From: Treponema sp.
GTDB taxonomy: Bacteria; Spirochaetota; Spirochaetia; Treponematales; Treponemataceae
Assembly: GCA_024402595.1 (NCBI GenBank)
Contig: JAKSTL010000024.1
Location: 1-32,433, forward strand
Direction of reading: 5' to 3'
DNA length: 32,433 nucleotides
Below the pieces are notes generated by a model. It had not been told where the DNA came from. It worked only from the letters and a program-made list of their open reading frames with translations, and made no database searches. Of this stretch, positions 1 through 7,387 are shown piece after piece; the first letter of the stretch is position 1; every line of letters starts with the position of its first letter. The position numbers were made by a program, and so were the translations under genes.

Positions 1-657
1 GCTGGCGAGCCATTTACAGTTACTATTGAAACTAAGATTACACAAACTCAGTTTGAAACAGAAAATCCAATGTTTAGTATTGGATACAATTTGGATAATG
101 ATTTTGGTAACAATATGGAAAATGCCTTGTCTGACTGGTCTATTTCTGTAGGCCTAAAACCAAAGGTTGTTATTGATTGTAATCTAGCAGATTATATTAC
201 AGAACTTGACCTTCCTGGAGAGCATCCATGGGTAGACGGTGCTCAAGATTTAACAAAAATTTCTGTATATCAGAAAATTATTTCTGTTACTAGTGAAGAT
301 TTTGCTTTAATAGATAAGAATAATTTTCCATTATTAGGTGATAGCATTCAGTTAAAATTCAAGTTTAGTTCTGATATTTCTATGGACAAACTCTATGTTC
401 GACTTATAGATAATTCTTACGAAGCTAACTGGTGGCGAGAACTTCAACTTAAACCAGGTCAGGAAGCAAGAAATGAAGAAACTCTTATAACTACAAATAT
501 CGAAGCTGGAGAAATATATCCAGTTGATATGAATCTTCCTATAAGAACATCTCCTGCAGGGGATGTTACACTTTGTTTCTGGTATGAAGTTCAAGATGTT
601 GGAGGATCGGAAGAGTCTCCAGCAACATTAACTATTACAAGCTTTGATGCTGAATAA
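1..657 (+). CDS. 3' part of a beta-rich, probably secreted protein (partial)
   Basis: The frame is open from the first base of the window, so the 5' end lies outside; the ATG at 70 is internal. About 218 codons are visible, ending in tandem TAA stops. The residues alternate hydrophobic and polar in short strands with few helices, as in a beta-sandwich. It is rich in Asp, Glu, Trp and aromatic residues (for example 'EANWWREL' and 'CFWYEVQD'), a composition common in carbohydrate-binding or other extracellular modules. No catalytic motif can be seen. A C-terminal binding module of a secreted polysaccharide-active enzyme is possible, but this is inference. A strong terminator follows 30 bases after the stop. 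Confidence 0.6.
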   Translation, partial: AGEPFTVTIETKITQTQFETENPMFSIGYNLDNDFGNNMENALSDWSISVGLKPKVVIDCNLADYITELDLPGEHPWVDGAQDLTKISVYQKIISVTSEDFALIDKNNFPLLGDSIQLKFKFSSDISMDKLYVRLIDNSYEANWWRELQLKPGQEARNEETLITTNIEAGEIYPVDMNLPIRTSPAGDVTLCFWYEVQDVGGSEESPATLTITSFDAE

Positions 658-686
658 TAATTAATTTGTAAAATTACGCAAAATTA

Positions 687-720
687 AAGGCTGTCTGAAT
701 AATTTTGGACAGCCTTTTTT
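687..720 (+). terminator. Rho-independent terminator
   Basis: A 9-bp stem AAGGCTGTC / GACAGCCTT (687-695 with 708-716) with a 12-nt loop runs straight into a T tract. It lies 30 bases after the stop of the partial gene and ends that transcript. Confidence 0.9.
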
Positions 721-731
721 GATATAAGGGT

Positions 732-750
732 AAATCAGAGGTCTGTCCCC
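732..750 (-). repeat. Single GGGGACAG-type short repeat
   Basis: Read on the minus strand this is GGGGACAGACCTCTGATTT. It nearly matches the copy at about 9074-9092 (GGGGACAGACCTCAGATTT) in the GGGGACAG cluster, so it is a distant member of the same family. Confidence 0.6.
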
Positions 751-840
751 GTTGTTTTTTCTTAAAAAAGCAAACACTTTCTGGTGGTGGGATCCCGAAT
801 CAAGTTTGTGATGACAAAGTAAAAAAAAAATTGAAAGAGA

Positions 841-950
841 CTTGCGAAGGCGTGGAAGGGCCGCGGAGCGGGTCTGGAGCCTGGAAGGCGGAAGACTGGC
901 CGTAGGTAAACCCTGAAAGGCCGTTAGTGGTTGGAATGAAAGTTTTGTTG
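841..950 (+). repeat. GC-rich mosaic dispersed repeat, copy A
   Basis: It starts with the conserved 20-mer CTTGCGAAGGCGTGGAAGGG, has a 50-bp GC-rich centre (861-910), then the conserved CCCTGAAAGGCCGTTA (911-926) and a GTGGTTGG...GAAAGTTTTG tail. The centre matches copy B (5111-5217): both begin CCGCG.AGCGGGT and end CCGTAGGTAA. The tail matches copy D (21241-21365). It lies in the 661-1034 intergenic stretch, far more GC-rich than its surroundings. Translations of it look like protein but are repeat shadows. Confidence 0.85.
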
Positions 951-962
951 TTATTTTGGAAT

Positions 963-1015
963 TGAAAAAAAAGAGTTCGCCCAAAAAAATAGAATTACCA
1001 ATAATTTTGGGCGAA
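963..1015 (-). terminator. Rho-independent terminator of the ABC exporter operon
   Basis: An 11-bp perfect inverted repeat TTCGCCCAAAA / TTTTGGGCGAA (976-986 with 1005-1015) is followed, on the minus strand, by CTC and a run of eight T (963-972 region). It lies 19 bases past the stop of the minus-strand permease gene. On the plus strand no T tract follows, so it acts for the minus strand. Confidence 0.85.
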
Positions 1016-1034
1016 GGAGGAAAGGTGAAGTTTT

Positions 1035-1694
1035 TTATAAATCGACCTTTTCGAAGATTTTTGAAGCTCGGTGAAATGTTAAAATCCAGGCAATAAAATA
1101 AATTAAAATGCCGGCTATAAGAATTGGAAGCTGCAAAAGAAGAGAATGTCCGTCAGTTTGGTCAAGGATTTTTATGTACGGAATTGGAATTATGTTTTTT
1201 GAAAGAATGATGGCTTCGAAAATGATGTAGAAAATCCAGAATCCAACGGAGGCTTTTAAGAAAGATGGACCCGGTTTTTCGGCTTTTTTGTAGTAGCTTA
1301 CAAAGAAAATCCCATTAAAAATGCTGAGGAGTATTAAAACTAATCCGTAAAAAGCTACATTTCCTTCGATTCCAGACTGGTTTTCGAATTGTATAACTTT
1401 GGTAAAAAGAATTGAAAATGGAATAGACAGAATTGTGCCCACCAGCTCATAAGCTCCCACCAATAAACATCGGGCTTTTACAATTTCTCTTTTGGTTATT
1501 GGCAAAATCATGGAAAACTGAATGTCTTTGTTGAGTAACGCATTGGTAAAAAGGTGAAGAATGCTTACGCAAAAAAAGAAAAAAGGCACATATCGTGGAT
1601 AGTTTGGAATAATCATCATGGCGGCAAAGGATAAGTAAACAAAATTGATTGGCGCCAGACAAAGTTTTATTTCTTTTAATAGTAATTCTTTCAT
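1035..1694 (-). CDS. ABC-2 type exporter, membrane subunit
   Basis: A protein of 219 aa with about six hydrophobic segments and an ABC-2 permease look, including the short cytoplasmic motif 'LPITKREIVKAR' typical of the ABC2_membrane_5-like group. It would form the membrane channel for the ATPase encoded just upstream. I chose the ATG at 1694 because GGAG lies 6 nt before it (GGAGATTAAAATG); the in-frame ATG at 1706 sits on that Shine-Dalgarno and has none of its own. The substrate is unknown; paired systems of this size in other bacteria export antimicrobial peptides or respond to cell-envelope stress. Terminator at 963-1015. Confidence 0.8.
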   Translation of the reverse strand: MKELLLKEIKLCLAPINFVYLSFAAMMIIPNYPRYVPFFFFCVSILHLFTNALLNKDIQFSMILPITKREIVKARCLLVGAYELVGTILSIPFSILFTKVIQFENQSGIEGNVAFYGLVLILLSIFNGIFFVSYYKKAEKPGPSFLKASVGFWIFYIIFEAIILSKNIIPIPYIKILDQTDGHSLLLQLPILIAGILIYFIAWILTFHRASKIFEKVDL

Positions 1695-1710
1695 TTTAAT
1701 CTCCATTTAG

Positions 1711-1746
1711 TAGCTGATTATCGTTATTTTCTAGCTGATTATCGTT
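1711..1746. repeat. 21-bp-period tandem duplication at the operon junction
   Basis: TAGCTGATTATCGTT occurs at 1711-1725 and again at 1732-1746. The second copy contains the stop codon of the ATPase gene (TAA on the minus strand, 1739-1741). The spacer between ATPase stop and permease start has thus been lengthened by one repeat unit. Confidence 0.75.
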
Positions 1747-2578
1747 CGTTGTGAACCATTATATCTTCGAGGGAAGGGGCAGAAATTGTATAATCCGTAA
1801 ATAGCTGTTGGTTTTCAGATTCTATCATGCCTTCAAACTGGTCTTGATGGAAATGCAGCCCGATAATTTTAGATTTTAATTCTTCTTTTAATAACGCTTT
1901 TTCGCCAGAAACCAAAAGATAACCGTCGCGAAAATCTTTCAAGGAGCAGGATTTTAGGATTTTTCCGTTTTTAATGTAGCTTACATAGTTGGCGCATTTT
2001 TCCAAATCGGATGTAATGTGGGTAGAAAATAAAATGCTATGTTTCCCGTCTGCCACATAATCTTCAAAAAGCAAAACCAGTTCATCCCGCGAAACTGGAT
2101 CTAAACCGCTAGTTGGTTCATCCAAAATCAAAAGTTTAGCATCGTGACTCATAGCCAAAGCAATTTGATATTTAACTTTCATACCCGCAGAAAGCGATTT
2201 AATCAGTTTGTTTTCGTCCAGATTAAACTTCTGCAAAAGTGAATAATAAAGCTCGTCATTCCAGTTTTTGAAAAACTTTTTTGCGACATTTGTTACAGTT
2301 TTAATTTTTTTAAGATTATAAAAACCATCCAGCCCCGAAACAAAACCAATAGAGTTTTTTACATCAAATTCATTGGTTTTAATATTGAATCCGTTTATGA
2401 AAACTTCTCCAGAATCGGGATGAACAAATTGCAGCATAGATTTTAGCGTTGTAGTTTTTCCTGCTCCATTGCGTCCAATAAAGCCCATAATATTGCCTTC
2501 TTCCAAAGAAAGACAGACATTATCCAAAGTAAAAGTTGGGTATTTTTTGCAAAGATTTTCTATTTTAAAAGCCTGCAT
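1739..2578 (-). CDS. ABC exporter ATP-binding protein (YtrB/CcmA-like)
   Basis: A 279-aa cytoplasmic ATPase. The Walker A motif GRNGAGKTT is at residues 35-43, the signature LSAGM at 129-133 and Walker B plus D-loop LLILDEPTSGLD at about 149-160. An H-loop 'STHITSD' follows. The LSAGM form of the signature and the short C-terminal domain fit the YtrB-type ATPases that pair with a separate ABC-2 permease. AAGGAG lies 5 nt before the ATG. It is the first gene of a two-gene minus-strand operon with the permease. In Gram-positive relatives such pairs follow a GntR regulator; none is present here. The substrate cannot be told from sequence. Confidence 0.9.
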   Translation of the reverse strand: MQAFKIENLCKKYPTFTLDNVCLSLEEGNIMGFIGRNGAGKTTTLKSMLQFVHPDSGEVFINGFNIKTNEFDVKNSIGFVSGLDGFYNLKKIKTVTNVAKKFFKNWNDELYYSLLQKFNLDENKLIKSLSAGMKVKYQIALAMSHDAKLLILDEPTSGLDPVSRDELVLLFEDYVADGKHSILFSTHITSDLEKCANYVSYIKNGKILKSCSLKDFRDGYLLVSGEKALLKEELKSKIIGLHFHQDQFEGMIESENQQLFTDYTISAPSLEDIMVHNER

Positions 2579-2647
2579 GAAAACTCCTTATATCCTTATG
2601 TTAAGAATCATTTTAACTGTATGATGGGAATTATCAAGCAAATAAAA

Positions 2648-2683
2648 GTAACAAAAAAAAAGAAAAATTGTATAATAAAGTTA
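2648..2683 (+). promoter_or_regulatory. Promoter giving a probably leaderless alpha-galactosidase mRNA
   Basis: A perfect TATAAT (2671-2676) has a weak -35 GTAACA 17 nt upstream (2648-2653). The ATG at 2683 begins 6 nt after the -10, where transcription should start. There is no Shine-Dalgarno. The same 6-nt spacing occurs at uvrB, the MATE gene and the MBL gene. Confidence 0.6.
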
Positions 2684-4509
2684 TGTATTCAAAACAAGAA
2701 CCTAGAACAAACCGCGAATATCCAGAAATGGATTTGAATTATGAAAACACACACTCATCTTTTGCCGCAGAAAACCCAGCAGAAGGCAAAGCTTTTCCCG
2801 AAAAAAAACTTGGTCGTTTGCCTGCAATGGGTTGGAACAGCTGGAATGCCTTTGGAACAGGAAACACTGCCGCTTTAACAAAACAAATGGCCGACTGTTT
2901 TATTCAACTTGGACTCGATAAATTAGGCTATAAATATTTGGTTTTGGATGATGGCTGTTATGGCGCAGAACGAGTGAACGGGCGTTTGACCAACGAAAGC
3001 GTTAAATTTCCCCAGGGATTTAAAGATTTAGCTAATTACATTCACTCAAAAGGACTTAAGTTTGGAATGTATAATGATATAGGAACAAATCTTTGCGCTG
3101 GCAGTGCCGTTGGTACTTGTGGTTTTGAAGATTTAGATGCTCAAAGTTATGCAGACTGGGATATTGATTTTTTAAAAGTTGATAATTGTTATTATCTTTG
3201 GGACAACGCAACTTTTTCCAACAGCGAAAATGCAAAATATTCCTATGCACCAAATATTAAATCCATGAAAATTACAAATGCCCAAGATTCCATAATCGCA
3301 GAATACAATGCCGTGGAGTTTGGAAAATTAGCAGGCTTACGGGCAGAAAAAAACGCAGAATATGTAACAAAAATTGGAACCTTTGATGGAACCAACACCG
3401 GAACTACACCAGTTGGCCCGCGTTATGGAGAACTGATTTTTAATATTACAGCCCCAGAATCTGGACAATACAATTTATTTGTAGAATATGCCAGCGGAAA
3501 AGAAGAAGGTTGCGGACAGTGGTTGCAAGTTGCAGTGGGAAAAGGAAAAAATGAAAACCGCTTTTTTGATGATCTTTTACCAGAAACAAAAGATAACACA
3601 AGTTTCCAGCAATCCAATGCCATAAAAATCCATCTGGAAAAAGGAGAAAATATCCTCCGCTTAATGAATCACAGGCGACAGGAAAATGTTTTGACCGCTT
3701 ACGGTGCAATGTTCTACGGATTACAAAAAGCCAAGCCAAATAATGACATTGTACTTTCAATTTGTGAATGGGGCAAAACTCATCCGCAAAACTGGGGCTT
3801 TAAAGTTGGCGACAGTTGGCGTATTTTAAATGATATAACATTTTGTGTTGGCTCCGACGGAAATCCTGGAAAAGGCGAGTGGGGAAATCCTGGAACACAA
3901 AGTATTGCTTCCCAGTACAATAAATGCGTAATTATGGATGAGTTTGCAGGTTTAACAAGAGGCTGGAACGATCCAGATATGATGGTCATTGGAATGAATG
4001 GAATTACAACCACCATGTCCAAAACTCATATGTCCATGTGGTGCATGATGAACTCTCCATTAATGCTAGGCCTTGACCTGCGACGGATTCAAATTGGAGA
4101 CGAACTTTACAACATCATAGCCAACAAAGAATTAATTGCCTTAAATCAAGACGCCCTTGGTATTCAAGCTAAACGAATCTGGACAAGTACAGGCGCCCAA
4201 ATGCCAGACAAAGAATATATCACCAATAATAATCGCTACGATGTATTGGCAAAACCTTTGAGCGATGGCAGTGTAGCCCTTTCCTTATTTAATTTAAGCG
4301 AAACAGAAAATACACAAAAACTTGCACTGGCAGTTGATTTTATAAAAGAAAAACTTGGCGAAAAAGTGCCCCAGCTTTTTACACAAGCCAAAAGTTACAA
4401 AGTAAAAGATTTGTGGACAAATGCAGAAACTTCATTGGGCGAAGAAATAATTTTTCCACCAATAGCGCCCTGCGATAGCATTGTTTTGAAAATTATTCCC
4501 CAATTTTAG
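2683..4509 (+). CDS. GH27 alpha-galactosidase with a beta-sandwich domain inserted in the barrel
   Basis: About 608 aa; it hydrolyses terminal alpha-galactosides (melibiose/raffinose type or galactomannan side chains). The GH27 barrel begins with 'MGWNSWNAFG'. The nucleophile is D167 in 'LKVDNC', the acid/base D384 in 'SWRILNDI', and the conserved 'GWNDPDMM' is at 427-434. Roughly residues 185-350, between nucleophile and acid/base, form an extra domain resembling a CBM6/CBM35-type sandwich ('GQYNLFVEYASG', 'GENILRL'). GH27 enzymes normally have only a short loop here, which explains the large size. A C-terminal beta domain closes the protein. There is no signal peptide, so it should be cytoplasmic and act on imported sugars. 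TTG 2668 is in frame upstream but overlaps the -10 box, so I prefer ATG 2683. Confidence 0.92.
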   Translation: MYSKQEPRTNREYPEMDLNYENTHSSFAAENPAEGKAFPEKKLGRLPAMGWNSWNAFGTGNTAALTKQMADCFIQLGLDKLGYKYLVLDDGCYGAERVNGRLTNESVKFPQGFKDLANYIHSKGLKFGMYNDIGTNLCAGSAVGTCGFEDLDAQSYADWDIDFLKVDNCYYLWDNATFSNSENAKYSYAPNIKSMKITNAQDSIIAEYNAVEFGKLAGLRAEKNAEYVTKIGTFDGTNTGTTPVGPRYGELIFNITAPESGQYNLFVEYASGKEEGCGQWLQVAVGKGKNENRFFDDLLPETKDNTSFQQSNAIKIHLEKGENILRLMNHRRQENVLTAYGAMFYGLQKAKPNNDIVLSICEWGKTHPQNWGFKVGDSWRILNDITFCVGSDGNPGKGEWGNPGTQSIASQYNKCVIMDEFAGLTRGWNDPDMMVIGMNGITTTMSKTHMSMWCMMNSPLMLGLDLRRIQIGDELYNIIANKELIALNQDALGIQAKRIWTSTGAQMPDKEYITNNNRYDVLAKPLSDGSVALSLFNLSETENTQKLALAVDFIKEKLGEKVPQLFTQAKSYKVKDLWTNAETSLGEEIIFPPIAPCDSIVLKIIPQF

Positions 4510-4533
4510 CCAAGTAAAACCATTTAATTTGCC

Positions 4534-5076
4534 ATGGATATTACAGTAAAAAACTTTGTGGAAGAATTGTGGCAGCTAAAAATCCAAGCCACAGAAAATC
4601 AAACAGGGAAGAAAACAGCGAATCAAACAGAAAATCAAAACTTTGCTCATCAAAATTATGTTCATCAAAAATCTTTGCCGCCTAATTCCACCAATGTGCC
4701 CGAAAATATGGATTTGCTCCATTGGGGACATTTGCGTGGCTGGCTGGAAGATCAGGATGAAGTAGAAAAAAATGCACCTTTGCTTCGTCGTTCTGCCGCC
4801 CGAATTATTCATCAATTTATGAAGCTGGAACTGTTTATTCCAGATGTGGAAGACATTTCTCCCGCCAATCAACTGCAGGATTTGTACACTTGTCGGGTTT
4901 GCGTAAATCATGTAGCACAGGTTTATTTGCAAAATCTAATGGCGCCGGAAGAAATTGATTTTCAGGGACACACCGCTCTAATTTTTAATATGCTGGGAAC
5001 TGTCCCCCTTCAAGAAGCTCAATCTATTATAAAAAAACTGCGGCTTCTTCAAAAACAGAATAATTTTCCAGAATAA
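4534..5076 (+). CDS. Hypothetical protein, 180 aa
   Basis: I do not recognise this family. It is a soluble protein with a Gln/Asn-rich low-complexity stretch at about residues 20-50 (repeated 'NQT' and 'HQ' steps). A helical, Leu-rich C-terminal part follows, including 'MDLLHWGHLRGWLED' and 'CRVCVNHVAQVYLQNLM'. No signal peptide or membrane segment. It starts 24 nt after the alpha-galactosidase stop on the same strand, so the two may be co-transcribed. It lacks a Shine-Dalgarno; TTTAAT lies 5 nt upstream of the ATG. The reading frame is uninterrupted and ends just before repeat copy B. Confidence 0.6.
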   Translation: MDITVKNFVEELWQLKIQATENQTGKKTANQTENQNFAHQNYVHQKSLPPNSTNVPENMDLLHWGHLRGWLEDQDEVEKNAPLLRRSAARIIHQFMKLELFIPDVEDISPANQLQDLYTCRVCVNHVAQVYLQNLMAPEEIDFQGHTALIFNMLGTVPLQEAQSIIKKLRLLQKQNNFPE

Positions 5077-5110
5077 TTGGGCGTAAGGCATTTTTTTCAA
5101 AAAGATAATT

Positions 5111-5217
5111 CCACAAAATGCCCATCAAAGCTACCTTACGGCCTTTCAGGGCTTACCTACGGACGGTACTCGCCTTCGGCTCGTACCCGCTTCGCGGCCC
5201 TTCCACGCCTTCGCAAG
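5111..5217 (-). repeat. GC-rich mosaic dispersed repeat, copy B
   Basis: Reverse orientation: the conserved 20-mer occupies 5198-5217, the centre 5152-5197, the CCCTGAAAGGCCGTAA block 5136-5151, and the tail (GGGCATTTTGTGG) 5111-5135. The centre is the A type but carries its own hairpin GTAC-GAGCC...GGCGA-GTAC. The tail is the C type. It makes a spurious N-terminal extension of the next ORF. Confidence 0.85.
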
Positions 5218-5289
5218 TGCATTCTTCTATCCTTGATTCAAAACTTACCATTCATTTATAATTATTTTGAAAAGAGCGTGAGTAAAAAT

Positions 5290-7206
5290 ATGGCAAAACT
5301 AATCACTGGAATCCTGGCCCATGTTGATGCTGGAAAAACAACTTTATCAGAAGCCCTTTTGTTTCAGTCTGGTGCAATTCGTCAATTAGGGCGAGTAGAT
5401 TCAAAAAATGCCTTTCTTGATAATAATCAGATTGAAAAAGAAAGAGGAATTACAATTTTTTCCAAACAGGCAGAATTAAATAAAAAAATCAGTTTAATAG
5501 ATACTCCAGGCCATGTAGATTTTAGTGCAGAAATGGAAAGAGCCCTTGCAGTTTTAGATGGGGCAATTCTTTTAATAAATGCCAGCGATGGAATACAATC
5601 TCACACAAAAACTCTTTGGTCGCTGTTAAATCAGTATAAAATACCAACCGTTATTTTTGTCAATAAAATGGATATGGTTGACGCACGGGAAGAAGTTTTA
5701 TTGGAACAATTGCAGCAAGGACTTTCCGAAAAAATTGTCAGTTTTTCCCAAGAAAAATTATCCACTTTAGAAGAAACTTTTTTGGAACAGCTTTCTAATA
5801 ATGATGACGAACTGGCAGAAAAGTTTTTAAATGGTTTGGTTTTTTCAAAAAAAGATATATCGGCGGCAATTTCTCGTCGTAATGTTTTTCCTTGTGTTTT
5901 TGGGTCAGCTTTAAAACTTCAGAATGTAGATTTACTTTTACAGCTTTTAAACGAATATTTTGAAGTTCCAGATTATGCAAATCATCAGGAGTTTGGAGCC
6001 ATCGTTTATAAAGTTTCAAAAGATAAACAAAACATCAGGCTTACTCATTTAAAAGTAACCAGCGGCATTTTAAAAGTAAAAGATTCCCTTGATGACGAAA
6101 AAGTAAATGAAGTAAGAGTTTATTCTGGTGAAAAATATGAATCGGTAAAAGAAATATCAGTTGGAGAAATCTGTACTGTAACTGGATTAAAAAACAGTTT
6201 TGCGGGTAAAACCTATGGAAATGCATCATCCTTATTAAATGCAAAAATAGAACCAGCTTTAATATATGCAGTTTTGCCACCTCCAGAAATAGATATTCCA
6301 AAAATGCTACAGATTATGCGGGAATTAGAAGAAGAATTACCAGAGATTCAAGTGGAATATATAGAAGGAATCAAGGAAATCAGAGTAAAACTGATGGGAC
6401 AGATTCAGACAGAAGTAATTCAACAGCTTTTAGAAGAAAGATATAAAATCAAAATTGCTTTTGGCGAAGGAAAAATTGCATATAAAGAAACAATTCTTGA
6501 GCCTGTTATTGGTGTTGGTCATTATGAACCTTTGCGTCATTATGCGGAAGTTCATTTGCAGCTTTCACCTTTGCCTTTGAGCTCTGGTTTAAAATTTATT
6601 TCTAATCTAAGTGTGGATGTTTTAGATACAAACTGGCAAAGACTAATTCTTACACATTTGCAGGAAAAAACTCACATAGGAGTTTTAACAGGTAGTCCCA
6701 TTACAGATATGGAAATAAAAGTTATTGCGGGTAGGGCTCATTTAAAACATACGGAAGGTGGCGATTTTAGGCAATCTACTTATAGAGCTGTTCGCCATGG
6801 GTTGATGTATTCAAAATCGGTGTTGCTTGAGCCAATTTACAACTACGAAATTGTTGTTCCAGAAAGTTGTACGGGGCGGGTTATGTCGGATATGGAAAAG
6901 ATGAAAGGTTCCTGCACTTTGGATGAATCTAAAGGTGGATTTTCAATTTTAAGTGGAAAAGTGCCTGTTGCAACGGTAAAAAATTATATAAACGAGGTTC
7001 GTGCTTTTACAAAAGGGCGGGGAAACTTAAGTTTAACTTTGGCAGGTTATGCTTTGTGCCATAATCAGGATGAGGTTATAAAAGAAATTGCATATAATCC
7101 CACTGCCGACTTGGAAAATCCAGCAAGCAGCGTTTTTTGTTCCCACGGAGCAGGTTTTACTGTTAATTGGGACCAGGTAAATAATTATAAACACATAAAA
7201 TATTAA
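5290..7206 (+). CDS. Tet(M)/EF-G-like translational GTPase (ribosomal-protection type)
   Basis: A 638-aa protein, the size of Tet(M) (639 aa). The G domain is intact: P-loop AHVDAGKT at 10-17, switch 'ERGITI', DTPGH from D71 and NKMD at 125-128. EF-G-like domains II-V follow. It should bind the ribosomal A-site region and hydrolyse GTP; Tet proteins use this to eject tetracycline. The C-terminal 'VFCSHGAGF' motif differs from mobile Tet(M) and, as I recall, resembles chromosomal homologues in anaerobes, so true resistance is unproven. The frame is open back to 5077, but that stretch is repeat copy B; ATG 5290 starts the conserved domain. GTG at 5278 is a possible alternative. Codon use is as AT-rich as its neighbours, with no sign of recent transfer. 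Confidence 0.85.
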   Translation: MAKLITGILAHVDAGKTTLSEALLFQSGAIRQLGRVDSKNAFLDNNQIEKERGITIFSKQAELNKKISLIDTPGHVDFSAEMERALAVLDGAILLINASDGIQSHTKTLWSLLNQYKIPTVIFVNKMDMVDAREEVLLEQLQQGLSEKIVSFSQEKLSTLEETFLEQLSNNDDELAEKFLNGLVFSKKDISAAISRRNVFPCVFGSALKLQNVDLLLQLLNEYFEVPDYANHQEFGAIVYKVSKDKQNIRLTHLKVTSGILKVKDSLDDEKVNEVRVYSGEKYESVKEISVGEICTVTGLKNSFAGKTYGNASSLLNAKIEPALIYAVLPPPEIDIPKMLQIMRELEEELPEIQVEYIEGIKEIRVKLMGQIQTEVIQQLLEERYKIKIAFGEGKIAYKETILEPVIGVGHYEPLRHYAEVHLQLSPLPLSSGLKFISNLSVDVLDTNWQRLILTHLQEKTHIGVLTGSPITDMEIKVIAGRAHLKHTEGGDFRQSTYRAVRHGLMYSKSVLLEPIYNYEIVVPESCTGRVMSDMEKMKGSCTLDESKGGFSILSGKVPVATVKNYINEVRAFTKGRGNLSLTLAGYALCHNQDEVIKEIAYNPTADLENPASSVFCSHGAGFTVNWDQVNNYKHIKY

Positions 7207-7215
7207 TTTTATAAA

Positions 7216-7315
7216 AGTCTATCGGTGGTATTCCCCTTAAAAAAATATAGCAGTGGTATTAACCTTAAAAAAATATAGCAGTGGAATTTAACAATAAAAA
7301 AGTCTAGCGGTGGTT
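7216..7315. repeat. Degenerate 28-30 bp tandem repeat
   Basis: About 3.5 copies of a unit like TATAGCAGTGGTATTAACC followed by an A tract start at 7216, 7246, 7274 and 7301. The GTGGTATT core and the A-rich end are kept while other bases drift. There are no unique spacers, so it is not a CRISPR array. It lies between the convergent GTPase and MATE genes. Confidence 0.6.
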
Positions 7316-7333
7316 GAGGCTCTCGAAACCACC
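7301..7333 (-). terminator. Possible terminator of the MATE gene
   Basis: A 7-bp stem GGTGGTT / AACCACC (7309-7315 with 7327-7333) is followed on the minus strand by GCTAGAC and then six T. It lies downstream of the MATE stop. The T run begins several bases past the stem, so efficiency is doubtful. Confidence 0.4.
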
Positions 7334-7387
7334 ATACATACTGCTAAAGCTCATACCAACAAGTGGTTCCTGAATCTCTCCAAAGAC

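Noticed and set aside
661..984. Minus-strand ORF of 107 aa across repeat copy A
   Set aside because: Its residues come from the GC-rich repeat and a terminator; the same 'protein' text appears at the other copies in different contexts.
4996..5010. GGGGACAG-like word (minus strand) inside the 180-aa ORF
   Set aside because: Only a short partial match within coding sequence; chance is likely.
5077..5289. N-terminal extension of the GTPase
   Set aside because: It is the translation of repeat copy B. The conserved domain starts at ATG 5290.
7216..7315. CRISPR array
   Set aside because: Units are imperfect and contiguous, with no unique spacers and no cas genes.
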